A stretch of 64,000 nucleotides of DNA, taken from Anaerolineae bacterium (GTDB taxonomy: Bacteria > Chloroflexota > Anaerolineae > UBA3071). The translations under genes were made by a program, and so were the position numbers. The notes beneath the pieces are model-generated. The model was not told where the DNA came from, made no database searches, and saw only the letters and a program-made list of their open reading frames with translations. Below, piece after piece: positions 1 through 8,958 of the stretch (position 1 is the stretch's first letter; the number at the start of each line of letters is the position of its first letter). The stretch covers positions 1 through 64,000 of the forward strand of contig JARYMM010000006.1 in assembly GCA_029907105.1 (NCBI GenBank), read 5' to 3'.

Positions 1-74
1 GCAGCGAATGGGGGCGCGCCTCGCAATGACACAGGCCAGGCTGACTCTCGCTCTCGCCACTAAAGTGAAATACA
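1..74. repeat. Right end of a dispersed MITE-like repeat (copy A, cut by window start)
   Basis: Bases 1-73 match about 13590-13662 almost exactly (one clear mismatch, gactctcg versus ggctctcg). The inner terminal repeat CTCGCAATGACA lies at 20-31. In both copies the homology ends just upstream of a TTGACA promoter. Only part of the element is visible here. Confidence 0.85.
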
Positions 75-93
75 CCCCTCTGACCCCGGTCGG

Positions 94-122
94 TTGACAA
101 AAGCAGCCAGACGTGCTAACAT
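94..122 (+). promoter_or_regulatory. Sigma70-type promoter for the MttB-family gene
   Basis: TTGACA at 94-99, a 17-bp spacer, then TAACAT at 117-122. It lies about 90 bp upstream of the start codon, just past the dispersed repeat. Confidence 0.6.
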
Positions 123-211
123 GCGCGGCGCTGCCCTGCGTCAGGGATAGATTTCATCCGACCCCCTCAGAGCAAATCCACTGAGACTACCACTTTATCG
201 GAAGAAGAGAT

Positions 212-1678
212 ATGATCAGACCCAAACTGGAACTGTTGACGCCGGAAACTGTGGACCGGATTATCGCCGAGGCCCGCGAACTGCTACAGGACCCCGGCGT
301 GCGCATCCACTCCGACGAAGCACTGGAACTGCTGGCCGATGCCGGCGCAGTCGTGGACAGACAGAGCCGCGTGGCGCGCATCCCGCCCGACCTGGTGCAG
401 CAGGCGGTGGAGAGTGTCCCGTCGTCCTTCCACCTCTACAACACCGCGGGCCAACCCGTCGTGCACTACGGCGACGACGACGTGCACTTCGACCCCGGCT
501 CGGCGGCCATCAAGATCCTCGACCACGACAGCAGACAAGCGCGGCCGCCCGTCACCGCCGATGCTGTGCGTTACGTCAAGCTGGCGGAGATGCTGCCCCA
601 ACTCGACGCCGTGAGCACGGCCCTGGTCTGTGCCGACGTGCCCAAGGCCATGGCCGACCTCTACCGCCTCTACCTGGTGCTGCGCTACAGCACGAAGCCG
701 GTGGTCACCGGAGCTTTCGCCATCGAGACCTGGCCGGTCATGAAGGAGCTGCTGGTGGCCGTGGCCGGCAGCCAGGAGGCCCTGCTGGCCAGGCCCATCG
801 CCATCTTCGACGTCTGCCCCTCGCCGCCGCTACTGTGGAGCGACATCACCTGTCAGAACCTGATAGACTGCGCCCGCCACGGCGTGCCGGCAGAGCTGGT
901 CTCCATGCCTCTGGCCGGCGCCACCGGCCCGGCCACGCTGGTCGGCTCCGTCGTGCAGCATGCCGCCGAAAACTTGAGCGGCGTGACCATCCACCAGTTG
1001 GCGAAGGCCGGCAGCCCCATCGTTTGGGGCGGCTCGCCAGCGGCCTTCGACATGCGCACGGGCACGACGCCCATGGGGGCGATGGAAACGATGATGATGG
1101 ACATGGCCTACGCCCAGGTGGGCAAGCACCTGGGGCTGCCCACCCACGCCTACATGGGCATGAGCGATGCCAAGATCGTGGACACGCAGTGCGGCTTCGA
1201 GTCGGGCATCGGCACGGTGCTGGCGGCGCTGGCGGGGATCAACATGGTTTCCGGCGCGGGGATGCTGGACTTCGAGAGCTGCTTCAGCCTGGAGAAACTG
1301 GTGGTGGACTGCGAGATCATCGGCCAGGCGCGGCGGCTGCTGCGAGGGATGGACGTCAGCGAGGAGCCGCTGGCCCTCCACATCGTGCGACAGGTGGGCC
1401 ATGCCGGCAACTTCCTGGCCACCGAGCACACCCGGCGCTGGTTCCGCCGCGAGCTGACCATGCCCTCAGCAGTGATAGATCGCGATTTTCGCCGTACCTG
1501 GGAGGAGAAAGGCAGCCGGCCCGCCGCCCAGCGGGCACACGAGCGGGTGGAGGAGCTGATCGCCGCCTACGAGCCCCTGCCCCTGCCCACCGCCGTGGTG
1601 CGGGAATTGGAAGACATCACCCTGCGGGCGGCCAGGGCCTGTGGGCTGGACGCTTTGCCCGCCCTGCCCGAGGGCTGA
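212..1678 (+). CDS. MttB-family trimethylamine/glycine-betaine methyltransferase-like protein (non-pyrrolysine)
   Basis: A 488-residue protein along the whole length of the MttB family, whose members move a methyl group from a quaternary or tertiary amine to a corrinoid protein. Family landmarks include the N-terminal 'ELLQDPGVRIHSDEALELL' segment and the C-terminal GxGMLDFE / GHAGNFLATEHT region. The frame contains no in-frame TAG, so this is the pyrrolysine-free branch, where known members act on glycine betaine and similar compounds. The start follows 'ggaagaagagat'. No corrinoid protein or activase is adjacent, so the substrate cannot be inferred from neighbours. It converges with the GT2 gene 8 bp downstream. 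Confidence 0.85.
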   Translation: MIRPKLELLTPETVDRIIAEARELLQDPGVRIHSDEALELLADAGAVVDRQSRVARIPPDLVQQAVESVPSSFHLYNTAGQPVVHYGDDDVHFDPGSAAIKILDHDSRQARPPVTADAVRYVKLAEMLPQLDAVSTALVCADVPKAMADLYRLYLVLRYSTKPVVTGAFAIETWPVMKELLVAVAGSQEALLARPIAIFDVCPSPPLLWSDITCQNLIDCARHGVPAELVSMPLAGATGPATLVGSVVQHAAENLSGVTIHQLAKAGSPIVWGGSPAAFDMRTGTTPMGAMETMMMDMAYAQVGKHLGLPTHAYMGMSDAKIVDTQCGFESGIGTVLAALAGINMVSGAGMLDFESCFSLEKLVVDCEIIGQARRLLRGMDVSEEPLALHIVRQVGHAGNFLATEHTRRWFRRELTMPSAVIDRDFRRTWEEKGSRPAAQRAHERVEELIAAYEPLPLPTAVVRELEDITLRAARACGLDALPALPEG

Positions 1679-1686
1679 AGGGGCCA

Positions 1687-3222
1687 TCACCGCCTCGAAG
1701 CAGGCCAGACGGCCGATGGGGATGCGGCCAGCGGAGAGCCGGCGGGCCGCTGCACGAGAGGTGTTGCTTTCCTCGCCGCCCTGGCCGGAAATGCCGAAGC
1801 GATGGCCTGCCACAGGCCGACGATGGCCATCAGGCCGAAGCCGCCCAGGTAGAGGCAGAGAAAGGGAATGGCCCAGGTGTGGCCTCGCGTCCAGGCCACG
1901 GCGATGGTCAGCGCAGCATAGAGCGCCAGCAGCAGCTCGCCCAGGACCATCCAGTCCAGGCGCAAGGCGTAGCGCTGGCCCTGCCACTGGCCGTTTTTCC
2001 CCTCCAGGCGGAACTTGGGCGTGCGGCGGAAGCGGTTTTCCCGCCCCAGCAGTCCCTCCACTATGGCCACGCTGTTGCTGAGGGCAATCCCGCTGCCCAG
2101 CAGCACCAGCAGCGGCAGGTGACTGTAGCGCCGCCACCAGTTGGGATAGAGCGCCCGTTGTCCCACGGCGTAGAGCAGCGGCGGCCCCAGGCTGGCCAGG
2201 CTGAGGTAGGCCAGCGGCCAGCTCAGCCGCGCCCCGCTCAGCAGCAGCGGCAGCGTGCTCAGCAGCATCAAGACCATCAGCGGATGGGCCAGGTAGCCGC
2301 TCAGATGAACGAGCCCTTCCAGCCGGGCGGCCAGCGAACGGGACGACCGCCAGACCTCTCCCGCCAGTTTGCGCAAACACTGAATGGAGCCTTTAGCCCA
2401 GCGAAACTGCTGGCGCTTGAAGGCCGCCAACTGTGGCGGCACCTCGGCCGGGGCCACCACCTGGGGCAAATAGGCTGCCCGCCAGCCCCTGACCTGCGCC
2501 CGATAACTCAGGTCCAGGTCCTCGGAAAGGGTGTCCGCGCTCCAGCCACCGCTCTCCTCGATGCAGGCACGCCGCCACAGGCCGGCCGTGCCGTTGAAAT
2601 TCATGAACCAACCCGACCGCTGCCGTGCCGTCTGCTCGACGACGAAGTGACCATCGAGGGCCAGGGCCTGGGCGCGGGTCAGCGGCGAGTAGTCGGCGTT
2701 GAGATGGCCCCAGCGGGTCTGCAGGAAGCCCAGGCCAGGATCGGCCAGGAAGTAGGGCACGGTGCGGCGCAGGAAGTCGGGCGCCGGCACGAAGTCGGCA
2801 TCGAAGAGGGCGATCAACTCGCCCGTGGCATAGCGCAGGCCGTGGGCCAGCGCGCCGGCCTTGTACCCTTCCCGCCCCTGACGACGCAGCAGGGCAATGT
2901 TCACCCCCCTGGCGCGGTGGAATTCCACCCGCGCCCGGGCAAGGGCCGTGGTTTCGTCCGAGGAATCGTCCAGCACCTGGATTTGCAGGCACTCTGGCGG
3001 ATAGTCGAGTTGAGCTACGGCGTCAATGAGCCGCTCCACCACGTGCACCTCGTTGTAGATGGGGAGTTGCACGGTGACGCCGGGCAGGCGGCTCAGCGGT
3101 GGCTCGGCCGGCTGCCGCTGTCGCACCCGCCAGTAGACCGCGGTCAGCAGCAGGCTGTTGGCCCCGTAGAGCGCCAGAAGCAGCGCAGCGACGACGTAGA
3201 TGATTGCGAAGAGCGCAGTCAC
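1687..3222 (-). CDS. Membrane glycosyltransferase family 2 (cellulose/mannan synthase-like)
   Basis: Predicted 511 residues from a GTG start preceded by AGGAGG ten bases upstream; the ORF-track start at 3333 lies upstream of the promoter and is rejected. The N-terminus is one hydrophobic segment. The cytoplasmic GT-A domain has the processive GT2 motifs: VLDDSSDET, DADFVP, SEDLDLS and QQFRW. Several membrane segments follow (LMVLMLLSTLPLLLSG onward). This matches the CESA/CsLA-like group that polymerises beta-linked hexoses or makes glycolipids. The product is unknown. It is divergent from the ubiX-like gene and their promoters lie back to back. Confidence 0.88.
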   Translation of the reverse strand: MTALFAIIYVVAALLLALYGANSLLLTAVYWRVRQRQPAEPPLSRLPGVTVQLPIYNEVHVVERLIDAVAQLDYPPECLQIQVLDDSSDETTALARARVEFHRARGVNIALLRRQGREGYKAGALAHGLRYATGELIALFDADFVPAPDFLRRTVPYFLADPGLGFLQTRWGHLNADYSPLTRAQALALDGHFVVEQTARQRSGWFMNFNGTAGLWRRACIEESGGWSADTLSEDLDLSYRAQVRGWRAAYLPQVVAPAEVPPQLAAFKRQQFRWAKGSIQCLRKLAGEVWRSSRSLAARLEGLVHLSGYLAHPLMVLMLLSTLPLLLSGARLSWPLAYLSLASLGPPLLYAVGQRALYPNWWRRYSHLPLLVLLGSGIALSNSVAIVEGLLGRENRFRRTPKFRLEGKNGQWQGQRYALRLDWMVLGELLLALYAALTIAVAWTRGHTWAIPFLCLYLGGFGLMAIVGLWQAIASAFPARAARKATPLVQRPAGSPLAASPSAVWPASRR

Positions 3223-3287
3223 GCTCTGATGGCCTCCTCGAATTCCTGGCAGCCTGTCCGGCCGACGGGCTGCGGTAACAAAAGATG

Positions 3288-3316
3288 AGTATACCACCCC
3301 TCGCCCGTTCGGACAA
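3288..3316 (-). promoter_or_regulatory. Promoter of the GT2 gene
   Basis: On the minus strand TTGTCC (3311-3316), 17-bp spacer, TATACT (3288-3293). It supports the GTG start at 3222 and excludes the longer ORF start. Confidence 0.55.
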
Positions 3317-3326
3317 ATCACAGGGT

Positions 3327-3355
3327 TTGACAAGAGAGGCCGCTGATGGTAGGAT
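3327..3355 (+). promoter_or_regulatory. Promoter of the UbiX-like gene
   Basis: TTGACA (3327-3332), 17-bp spacer, TAGGAT (3350-3355). Transcription would begin near 3362, so the coding start must be the ATG at 3393 rather than the ORF-track start at 3285. Confidence 0.55.
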
Positions 3356-3392
3356 TGGCCAGCAGAGCCTGACTCCGGTTCGAGGTTCAGGG

Positions 3393-3986
3393 ATGAGCGA
3401 GGGAGAAACGATCCCCCGCCGCCTGGTGGTGGGCATCTCTGGTGCCAGCGGCACCATCTACGGCATCCGCCTGCTGCAGGTATTGCAGGCCAGGCCGGAC
3501 GTGGAGACCCATCTGGTGCTGAGCGCGGCGGCGCGGACGATCATGCGGTTGGAGACCGAGTGGGAGCCAGCGGCGGTGGAGGCGCTGGCCGACGTCGCCT
3601 ACGCGCCGGACGACCTGAGGGCGGCCATCGCCAGCGGCAGTTTCCGCACGCTGGGCATGGTCATCATCCCCTGCAGCATCAAAACCCTCTCGGCAGTGGC
3701 GCACAGCTATGCGGCCGACCTCATGGCCCGCGCCGCCGACGTCACGCTGAAGGAAGGGCGCCCGCTGGTGCTCGTGGTGCGGGAGACGCCGCTGCACCTG
3801 GGCCATCTGCGGCTGATGGTGCAGGTGGCGGAGATGGGGGGCATCATCTTCCCGCCGGTGCCGGCCCTCTACGCCCGCCCGCAGACGGTGGATGAGCTCG
3901 TGGACAACACCGTGGGGCGGGTGCTGGCGAGGCTGGGGATCGAGAACGAGCTGTATGCCCGTTGGAGGGGAAGTGAAGGGGGATGA
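3393..3986 (+). CDS. ubiX: UbiX/Pad1-family flavin prenyltransferase
   Basis: 197 residues, normal for the family. UbiX joins dimethylallyl phosphate to FMN to make the prenylated flavin used by UbiD decarboxylases. The N-terminal flavin/phosphate loop reads VVGISGASGTIYGIRLL, followed by the PCSIKTLSAVAHSYA segment and the VVRETPLHLGHLRLM stretch that define the family. No UbiD partner is in the window, but the next gene is a UbiA-type prenyltransferase, so a role in quinone biosynthesis is the natural reading. An alternative is a UbiX serving an aromatic decarboxylase elsewhere. Confidence 0.93.
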   Translation: MSEGETIPRRLVVGISGASGTIYGIRLLQVLQARPDVETHLVLSAAARTIMRLETEWEPAAVEALADVAYAPDDLRAAIASGSFRTLGMVIIPCSIKTLSAVAHSYAADLMARAADVTLKEGRPLVLVVRETPLHLGHLRLMVQVAEMGGIIFPPVPALYARPQTVDELVDNTVGRVLARLGIENELYARWRGSEGG

Positions 3987-4064
3987 GGGGGCTGAGGGGG
4001 GCTTGTCAGACCCATCAGTCCTTTAGACGCTTGCAAAATTCTGTAGCAAGGAGGACAGACAAAC

Positions 4065-4982
4065 GTGACTGACCGCATCAAACTCTGGATAGCGGAGACC
4101 CGAGCTCCGTTCTTCACCGCGACCATCGTGCCCATTTTGCTGGGTTCCATCATCGCCTGGGCGCGGGGCGAGCCTTTCCACTGGGGATGGTTCCTGCTGA
4201 CGCTGCTCGGCGGCCTGCTGATGCACGCCGGGGCCAACATGATCAACGACTACATGGACCACCTGCGGGGCACCGACGCCGCCAACGTGGAATTCGTCCG
4301 CCCCTTCACCGGCGGCAGCCGCATGATCCAGGAAGGGCTGCTGACGCCTCGACAGGTGCTGAGCGCATCGGTGCTCTGTCTGGCCCTGGGGAGTCTGGTG
4401 GGGCTGTACCTGGCCAGTGTGCGCGGCTGGGCCATCCTGGTGCTGGGGGCCATCGGCCTTTTCTCCGCCGTCTTCTACGTCACCCCCGGCTTCTCCCTCT
4501 CTGCCCTTGGCGTGGGAGAGCTCTTCATCGGCCTCAACTTCGGCGTGCTGATGACGCTGGGGGCTTACTACACCCAGACGGGGCGCTTCTCCTGGGAGCC
4601 GGTGGTGGCCTCGCTGCCCGTGGCCCTGCTCATCGCCGCCGTGTTGTACATCAACGAGTTCCAGGACGCCGCTGCCGACGCCGCTGTGGGCCGCACCCAT
4701 CTGGTCGTGCGTCTGGGCAAGCGGCTGGCCGCACAGGGCTATGCCGCGCTGATGGCCGCCGTCTACGTGACGCTGGCGTTGGGCGTGTTGCTCAACGGCG
4801 TCACCCCTGTGGCGCTGTTGGGCTTGTTGACCATGCCCATGGCGGCCAAAGCGGTGCAGGTGGCGCGGGTCCACTACGACGATTCGCAAAAGTTGGTTCC
4901 CGCTAATGCGCTCACGATTCAGGTGCACCTATTCACGGGATTGCTGATGTCCCTGGGCTATCTGTTGCAGGGATTGTCATAA
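4065..4982 (+). CDS. UbiA-family prenyltransferase (MenA-like)
   Basis: 305 residues with about eight to nine hydrophobic segments. The first aspartate-rich motif is NMINDYMDHLRGTD and the second is NEFQDAAADAAVG, which bind Mg2+-prenyl diphosphate. The sequence resembles 1,4-dihydroxy-2-naphthoate polyprenyltransferase (menaquinone pathway), which prenylates an aromatic acid at the membrane. The GTG start at 4065 is preceded by AAGGAGG. It follows the ubiX-like gene by 78 bp and probably shares its transcript. Assignment to MenA rather than another UbiA enzyme is inference. Confidence 0.85.
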   Translation: MTDRIKLWIAETRAPFFTATIVPILLGSIIAWARGEPFHWGWFLLTLLGGLLMHAGANMINDYMDHLRGTDAANVEFVRPFTGGSRMIQEGLLTPRQVLSASVLCLALGSLVGLYLASVRGWAILVLGAIGLFSAVFYVTPGFSLSALGVGELFIGLNFGVLMTLGAYYTQTGRFSWEPVVASLPVALLIAAVLYINEFQDAAADAAVGRTHLVVRLGKRLAAQGYAALMAAVYVTLALGVLLNGVTPVALLGLLTMPMAAKAVQVARVHYDDSQKLVPANALTIQVHLFTGLLMSLGYLLQGLS

Positions 4983-5015
4983 GACATAACACAAGAGGGG
5001 GCGCAGGGGGATAGG

Positions 5016-6302
5016 ATGGCAGCCATTATCGTCGTGGGCGCTCAGTGGGGGGATGAGGGGAAAGGGCGGGTAGTGGACCGGCTGGCGGCCCAGGCCGATC
5101 TGGTGGCTCGCTACAATGGCGGCGATAACGCTGGCCACACCGTCGTCGCCGAAGGCCATACTCTCAGACTGCACTTGGTGCCCTCCGGCATCCTCTATCC
5201 GCACGTGACCTGCCTGATCGGCGCTGGCGTGGTGGTTAACCCGGCCCGGCTGGTGCAGGAGATGGACGCACTGGCCGAACTGGGCCTCGATATCGGCCCC
5301 CGGCGGCTGAAGCTTAGCGCCGCTGCCCACATCATCCTGCCCAGTCATCAGGCATTGGACGGGGCGCGCGAGGCAGCACGCGGCCAGGCAGCCCTTGGCA
5401 CCACGCGACGGGGCATCGGCCCCGTCTACGCCGACAAAGCAGCCCGTGTTGGCATACGAGCCGGAGCCATGGCTGACCCCGAGGCCTTCGCCCGCTCTGT
5501 CCGTCACGCCATCGAGACCCACAATGATCTGCTGACCAGCATCTACAGTCAGCCTCCGCTCGATGCGCAGGCGATCGCCGCCGAGTTCCACGAATATGCC
5601 CGGCGGTTGGCACCCCACCTGACCGATGGCTCAGCGCTGGTGGGGGAAGCACTGGCGACTGGCCGGACGGTGCTCTGCGAGGGGGCACAGGGGACGCTCC
5701 TCGACCTCGACCACGGCACTTACCCCTTCGTGACCAGTTCATCGCCTGTGGCCGGCGGCGCGCTAACCGGGCTGGGCTTCGGTCCTGCTTATGTTGAAAG
5801 GGTCATCGGCGTGGCCAAAGCGTACACCACTCGCGTGGGAGCTGGCCCCTTCCCCACCGAGCTGACCGACGCCGTGGGCCAGCGGTTGCGGGAGGCAGGG
5901 GGCGAGTACGGCACCACCACCGGCCGTCCTCGCCGCTGCGGTTGGCTCGACCTGCCCATCCTGCGCTACGCTGCCCGCGTCAACGGCCTCACTGAACTGG
6001 CGTTGACCAAACTGGACGTGCTCAGCGGGTTAGAAGTGCTGAAGGCGGCCGTGGCCTATGAGCGGAATGGAGAACGCACTCAGTACTTCCCGGCCGAGTT
6101 GGGGATGGAGGCATTGGCCTTGTGGCGACCGGTCTACGAGCAGTGGCCTGGCTGGGCCGAGGACATCCGAGATGCGCACCGCCGGAGCGACCTGCCGACG
6201 GCGGCGCAAGCCTACGTGACCCGCATCGAGGAGCAAATTGGCCTGCCGGTGACCTTCATCGGCGTCGGGCCGGAGCGGGAGCAGGCGATCGTCTCTCAAT
6301 GA
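5016..6302 (+). CDS. purA: Adenylosuccinate synthetase
   Basis: 428 residues, the full family length. The enzyme makes adenylosuccinate from IMP, aspartate and GTP, the first step from IMP to AMP. The GTP/IMP loop GAQWGDEGKGRVVD and the NAGHTVV motif are at the N-terminus. The GIGP, RVGAGPFPTEL and GRPRRCGWLD motifs follow in order. Its TGA overlaps possible purB starts, so purA and purB are co-translated or nearly so. Confidence 0.98.
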   Translation: MAAIIVVGAQWGDEGKGRVVDRLAAQADLVARYNGGDNAGHTVVAEGHTLRLHLVPSGILYPHVTCLIGAGVVVNPARLVQEMDALAELGLDIGPRRLKLSAAAHIILPSHQALDGAREAARGQAALGTTRRGIGPVYADKAARVGIRAGAMADPEAFARSVRHAIETHNDLLTSIYSQPPLDAQAIAAEFHEYARRLAPHLTDGSALVGEALATGRTVLCEGAQGTLLDLDHGTYPFVTSSSPVAGGALTGLGFGPAYVERVIGVAKAYTTRVGAGPFPTELTDAVGQRLREAGGEYGTTTGRPRRCGWLDLPILRYAARVNGLTELALTKLDVLSGLEVLKAAVAYERNGERTQYFPAELGMEALALWRPVYEQWPGWAEDIRDAHRRSDLPTAAQAYVTRIEEQIGLPVTFIGVGPEREQAIVSQ

Positions 6303-6316
6303 TGACGAGGTTGTCA

Positions 6317-7615
6317 ATGCTTGAGCGTTATTCTCGCCCCCAGATGCGGGCCATCTGGACGCAGGAGAACCAGTACCGGCAGTGGCTGCGGGTCGAGCTG
6401 GCCGCCGCCGAGGTGATGGCTGAGCTAGGCCGGGTGCCCCAGGAAGCCTGGGCTCAGATTCGAGAACGAGCCGACTTCACCGTGGAAGGGGTGGCCGCAC
6501 GAGAAGCGGCGACCCGCCACGATCTGGTCGCTTTCCTGGAGGAGGTCATCGCCCACGTGGGAGAGGAGGCCGGCCGCTATCTCCACCTGGGGCTGACCTC
6601 CTCGGACGTGAAGGATACTGGTCTGGCCCTGCAACTGGTCGCCGCCCTGGACATCCTCCTGAACGAGGCCGACGATTGCGTTGCCGCGCTCAAAGCACGT
6701 GCCTTGGCCGAACGGAACACGATAATGGTCGGTCGCACCCACGGGGTGCACGCCGAACCGGTGACGTTGGGGTTGACGTTGGCGCTGTGGGCTTTCGAGA
6801 TGGCGCGGAACCGGGAGCGTCTGGCGCGGGCGCGGGAGATCGCCGCTGTGGGCAAGCTCTCCGGGCCGGTGGGGGCCTACACCAGCGTGGACCCTGAGAT
6901 CGAGCGACGAGTGTGCGAACGACTGGAGCTGCGGCCAGCCTCCATCAGCAGCCAGGTCCTGCAGCGGGACCGGCAGGCTGAGGTGATGTGGGCCTGCGCG
7001 ATAACGGCAGCGACGGTGGAAAAGATCGCCACCCAGGTGCGCATCTGGTCACGCACGGAACTCGGCGAGGTGGAGGAGCCGTTTCGCGCCGGGCAGCGGG
7101 GCTCCTCGGCCATGCCGCACAAGCGCAACCCCATCCTCAGTGAGCGGCTTTCGGGGCTGGCGCGGCTTTTCCGAGGCTGGTTGGTGGCAGCGCTGGAAGA
7201 TGTGGCCCTGTGGGATCAGCGGGACATGACCCACTCCTCGGTGGAACGCTTCATCCTGCCCGATGCCACCATCACGCTGGACTATATGCTCGATCGGCTG
7301 CGGGAGCTGATAGAGACGATGGTCGTGTATCCGGAGCGGATGGCGGCCAACCTGGCCCGCACGCAGGGGCTCATCGGCAGTCAGCAGGTGCTGCTGGCAT
7401 TGGTGGAGCGGGGGATGGGACGCCAGGAGGCATACGAACGGGTGCAGCGAGCGGCGATGGCAGCCTGGCGAGGGGAAGGTCACTTCGCCGCTCTGCTTGC
7501 TGACGACGAGGTCATTGCCAGCTTCATCTCGCCGGAGGAGCTGAACGGGCTGCTCGACCCGACGGCAATGCTGAGACATGTGAATGAAGTATTCGAGCGT
7601 TTGCAAGAGGTGTGA
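6317..7615 (+). CDS. purB: Adenylosuccinate lyase
   Basis: 432 residues. The enzyme splits adenylosuccinate to AMP and fumarate and also acts on SAICAR in purine synthesis. The N-terminus MLERYSRPQMRAIW is the usual start of the short bacterial PurB, with GAGG six bases upstream, so 6317 is preferred over ATGs at 6299 and 6302 that overlap the purA stop. The fumarase/aspartase superfamily signature is GSSAMPHKRNPILSE, and SSDVKDT and RTHGVHAEP are also present. The ORF track joins it to an unrelated upstream frame. Confidence 0.98.
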   Translation: MLERYSRPQMRAIWTQENQYRQWLRVELAAAEVMAELGRVPQEAWAQIRERADFTVEGVAAREAATRHDLVAFLEEVIAHVGEEAGRYLHLGLTSSDVKDTGLALQLVAALDILLNEADDCVAALKARALAERNTIMVGRTHGVHAEPVTLGLTLALWAFEMARNRERLARAREIAAVGKLSGPVGAYTSVDPEIERRVCERLELRPASISSQVLQRDRQAEVMWACAITAATVEKIATQVRIWSRTELGEVEEPFRAGQRGSSAMPHKRNPILSERLSGLARLFRGWLVAALEDVALWDQRDMTHSSVERFILPDATITLDYMLDRLRELIETMVVYPERMAANLARTQGLIGSQQVLLALVERGMGRQEAYERVQRAAMAAWRGEGHFAALLADDEVIASFISPEELNGLLDPTAMLRHVNEVFERLQEV

Positions 7616-7647
7616 GACCTCTCAACTATCGGGCGGCGAGGAAGACC

Positions 7648-8958
7648 ATGCAAGCTGAACTGATCATCGCTCATGCCGCTCAATTGCTTACCGTGGCCGG
7701 GGGACACGGCCCCAAACGGGGTACGGCCATGGCCGATGTGGGTATCATCGAGGATGGCGCGCTGGCGGTGCGGCGGGGGCGCATTGTCGCCGTGGGGCCG
7801 ACGAACGAGGTACTGGCCGACTTCGCCGCCGCGCGCGTCGTTGACGCCCGTGGCAAGGTGGTCCTGCCCGGCTTCGTGGACCCGCACACCCATCTGGTGT
7901 GGGCCGGCGACCGGGCCGGCGAGTTCGAGCAGCGGGTGGCCGGGGCCACGTACATGGAAATCATGGCCTCCGGCGGAGGCATCATGTCCACCGTGCGGGC
8001 CACCCGCGCCGCCCCGCTGGATGAACTGGTGGCCCAGAGCCGCGCCCGTCTTGACCGCATGCTGGCCCACGGCACGACCACCGCCGAGGTGAAGACCGGT
8101 TACGGGCTGGAGCTGCAGGCGGAGTTGAAGATGCTGGCCGCCATCGCCCTGCTCGACGCCCAACATCCGGTTGACCTGGTGCCCACCTTTCTGGGCGCCC
8201 ATGCGGTGCCTGCTGAATACGCCGGCCGCGCCGACGAATATGTGGACCTGGTTGTGGATGTGATGCTGCCTGCGATAGCACAAGGGGTTAAGGGTTACGG
8301 GTCAGGGGAAAACGATCTAACCCCCAACCCCTCCCCCATAACCCCTGTCTTCTGTGATGTCTTTTGCGATCAGGGAGCCTTCACGTTGGAGCAATCCCGA
8401 CGCGTCCTGGAGGCGGCCAGGGCCTATGGCATGGGGCTGAAAATCCACGCCGACGAGTTCGAACCCCTGGGCGGCACGCGGCTGGCCGTGGAGCTGGGTG
8501 CGATCTCCGCCGATCACCTGGTGTGCACGTCGCCGGAGGAGATCGAGCTGTTGGCCCAATCGGACACCATCGGGGTGGCGCTGCCGGGCACGCCCTTCGG
8601 GCTGGGGCATCACCAGTACACGCCGGCGCGGGCGTTCATCGAAGCGGGCGGCGCGTTGGCCCTGGCCACGGACCTCAACCCCGGCACCTGCTGGTGCGAG
8701 TCCATGCCCTTCATCATCGCCCTGGCCTGCCGATACATGCACCTGACGCCGGCCGAGGCCATCACCGCCGCCACGCGCAACGCGGCCTGCGCCGTAGGCC
8801 TGGGGGAGGAAACGGGGAGCCTGGAGGTAGGCAAGCGGGCCGACGTCATCATCCTGGAGGTGGACGATTACCGCCATCTGGGTTACCGCTTCGGCACCAA
8901 TCCGGTGCAGACGGTCATCAAACGAGGAGAGATTGTGAAGGAGGGAAGCACAGCATGA
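7648..8958 (+). CDS. hutI: Imidazolonepropionase with an in-frame repeat-like insertion
   Basis: 436 residues, slightly long for HutI. The enzyme opens the imidazolone ring in histidine breakdown. The metal site motifs of the amidohydrolase fold are visible (DPHTHLVWAGDR, FLGAHAVP, KIHADEF, LATDLNPGT). The ATG at 7648 has GAGGAAG upstream; the track start at 7612 overlaps purB. Between MLPAIAQ and VFCDVFCDQGAF lies an extra stretch of about 18 residues (GYGSGENDLTPNPSPI) encoded by an imperfect inverted repeat of the words GGGGTTA/TAACCCC. The catalytic motifs are intact. The pathway partner ftcD is 5 kb downstream. Confidence 0.96.
   Translation: MQAELIIAHAAQLLTVAGGHGPKRGTAMADVGIIEDGALAVRRGRIVAVGPTNEVLADFAAARVVDARGKVVLPGFVDPHTHLVWAGDRAGEFEQRVAGATYMEIMASGGGIMSTVRATRAAPLDELVAQSRARLDRMLAHGTTTAEVKTGYGLELQAELKMLAAIALLDAQHPVDLVPTFLGAHAVPAEYAGRADEYVDLVVDVMLPAIAQGVKGYGSGENDLTPNPSPITPVFCDVFCDQGAFTLEQSRRVLEAARAYGMGLKIHADEFEPLGGTRLAVELGAISADHLVCTSPEEIELLAQSDTIGVALPGTPFGLGHHQYTPARAFIEAGGALALATDLNPGTCWCESMPFIIALACRYMHLTPAEAITAATRNAACAVGLGEETGSLEVGKRADVIILEVDDYRHLGYRFGTNPVQTVIKRGEIVKEGSTA
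8285..8348. repeat. Inverted-repeat insertion inside hutI
   Basis: The left arm begins GGGGTTAAGGG and the right arm ends CCCATAACCCC, giving an imperfect palindrome of C/G-rich words. It keeps the reading frame and contains no stop. It falls in a surface position between two conserved HutI blocks. Confidence 0.7.

Noticed and set aside
212-1678. Pyrrolysine-containing MttB
   Set aside because: No in-frame TAG and full length is read without recoding.
835-3288. 817-residue plus-strand ORF
   Set aside because: It runs across the MttB-family gene and the opposite strand of the GT2 gene; no domain is seen, and both real genes have good motifs and ribosome sites.
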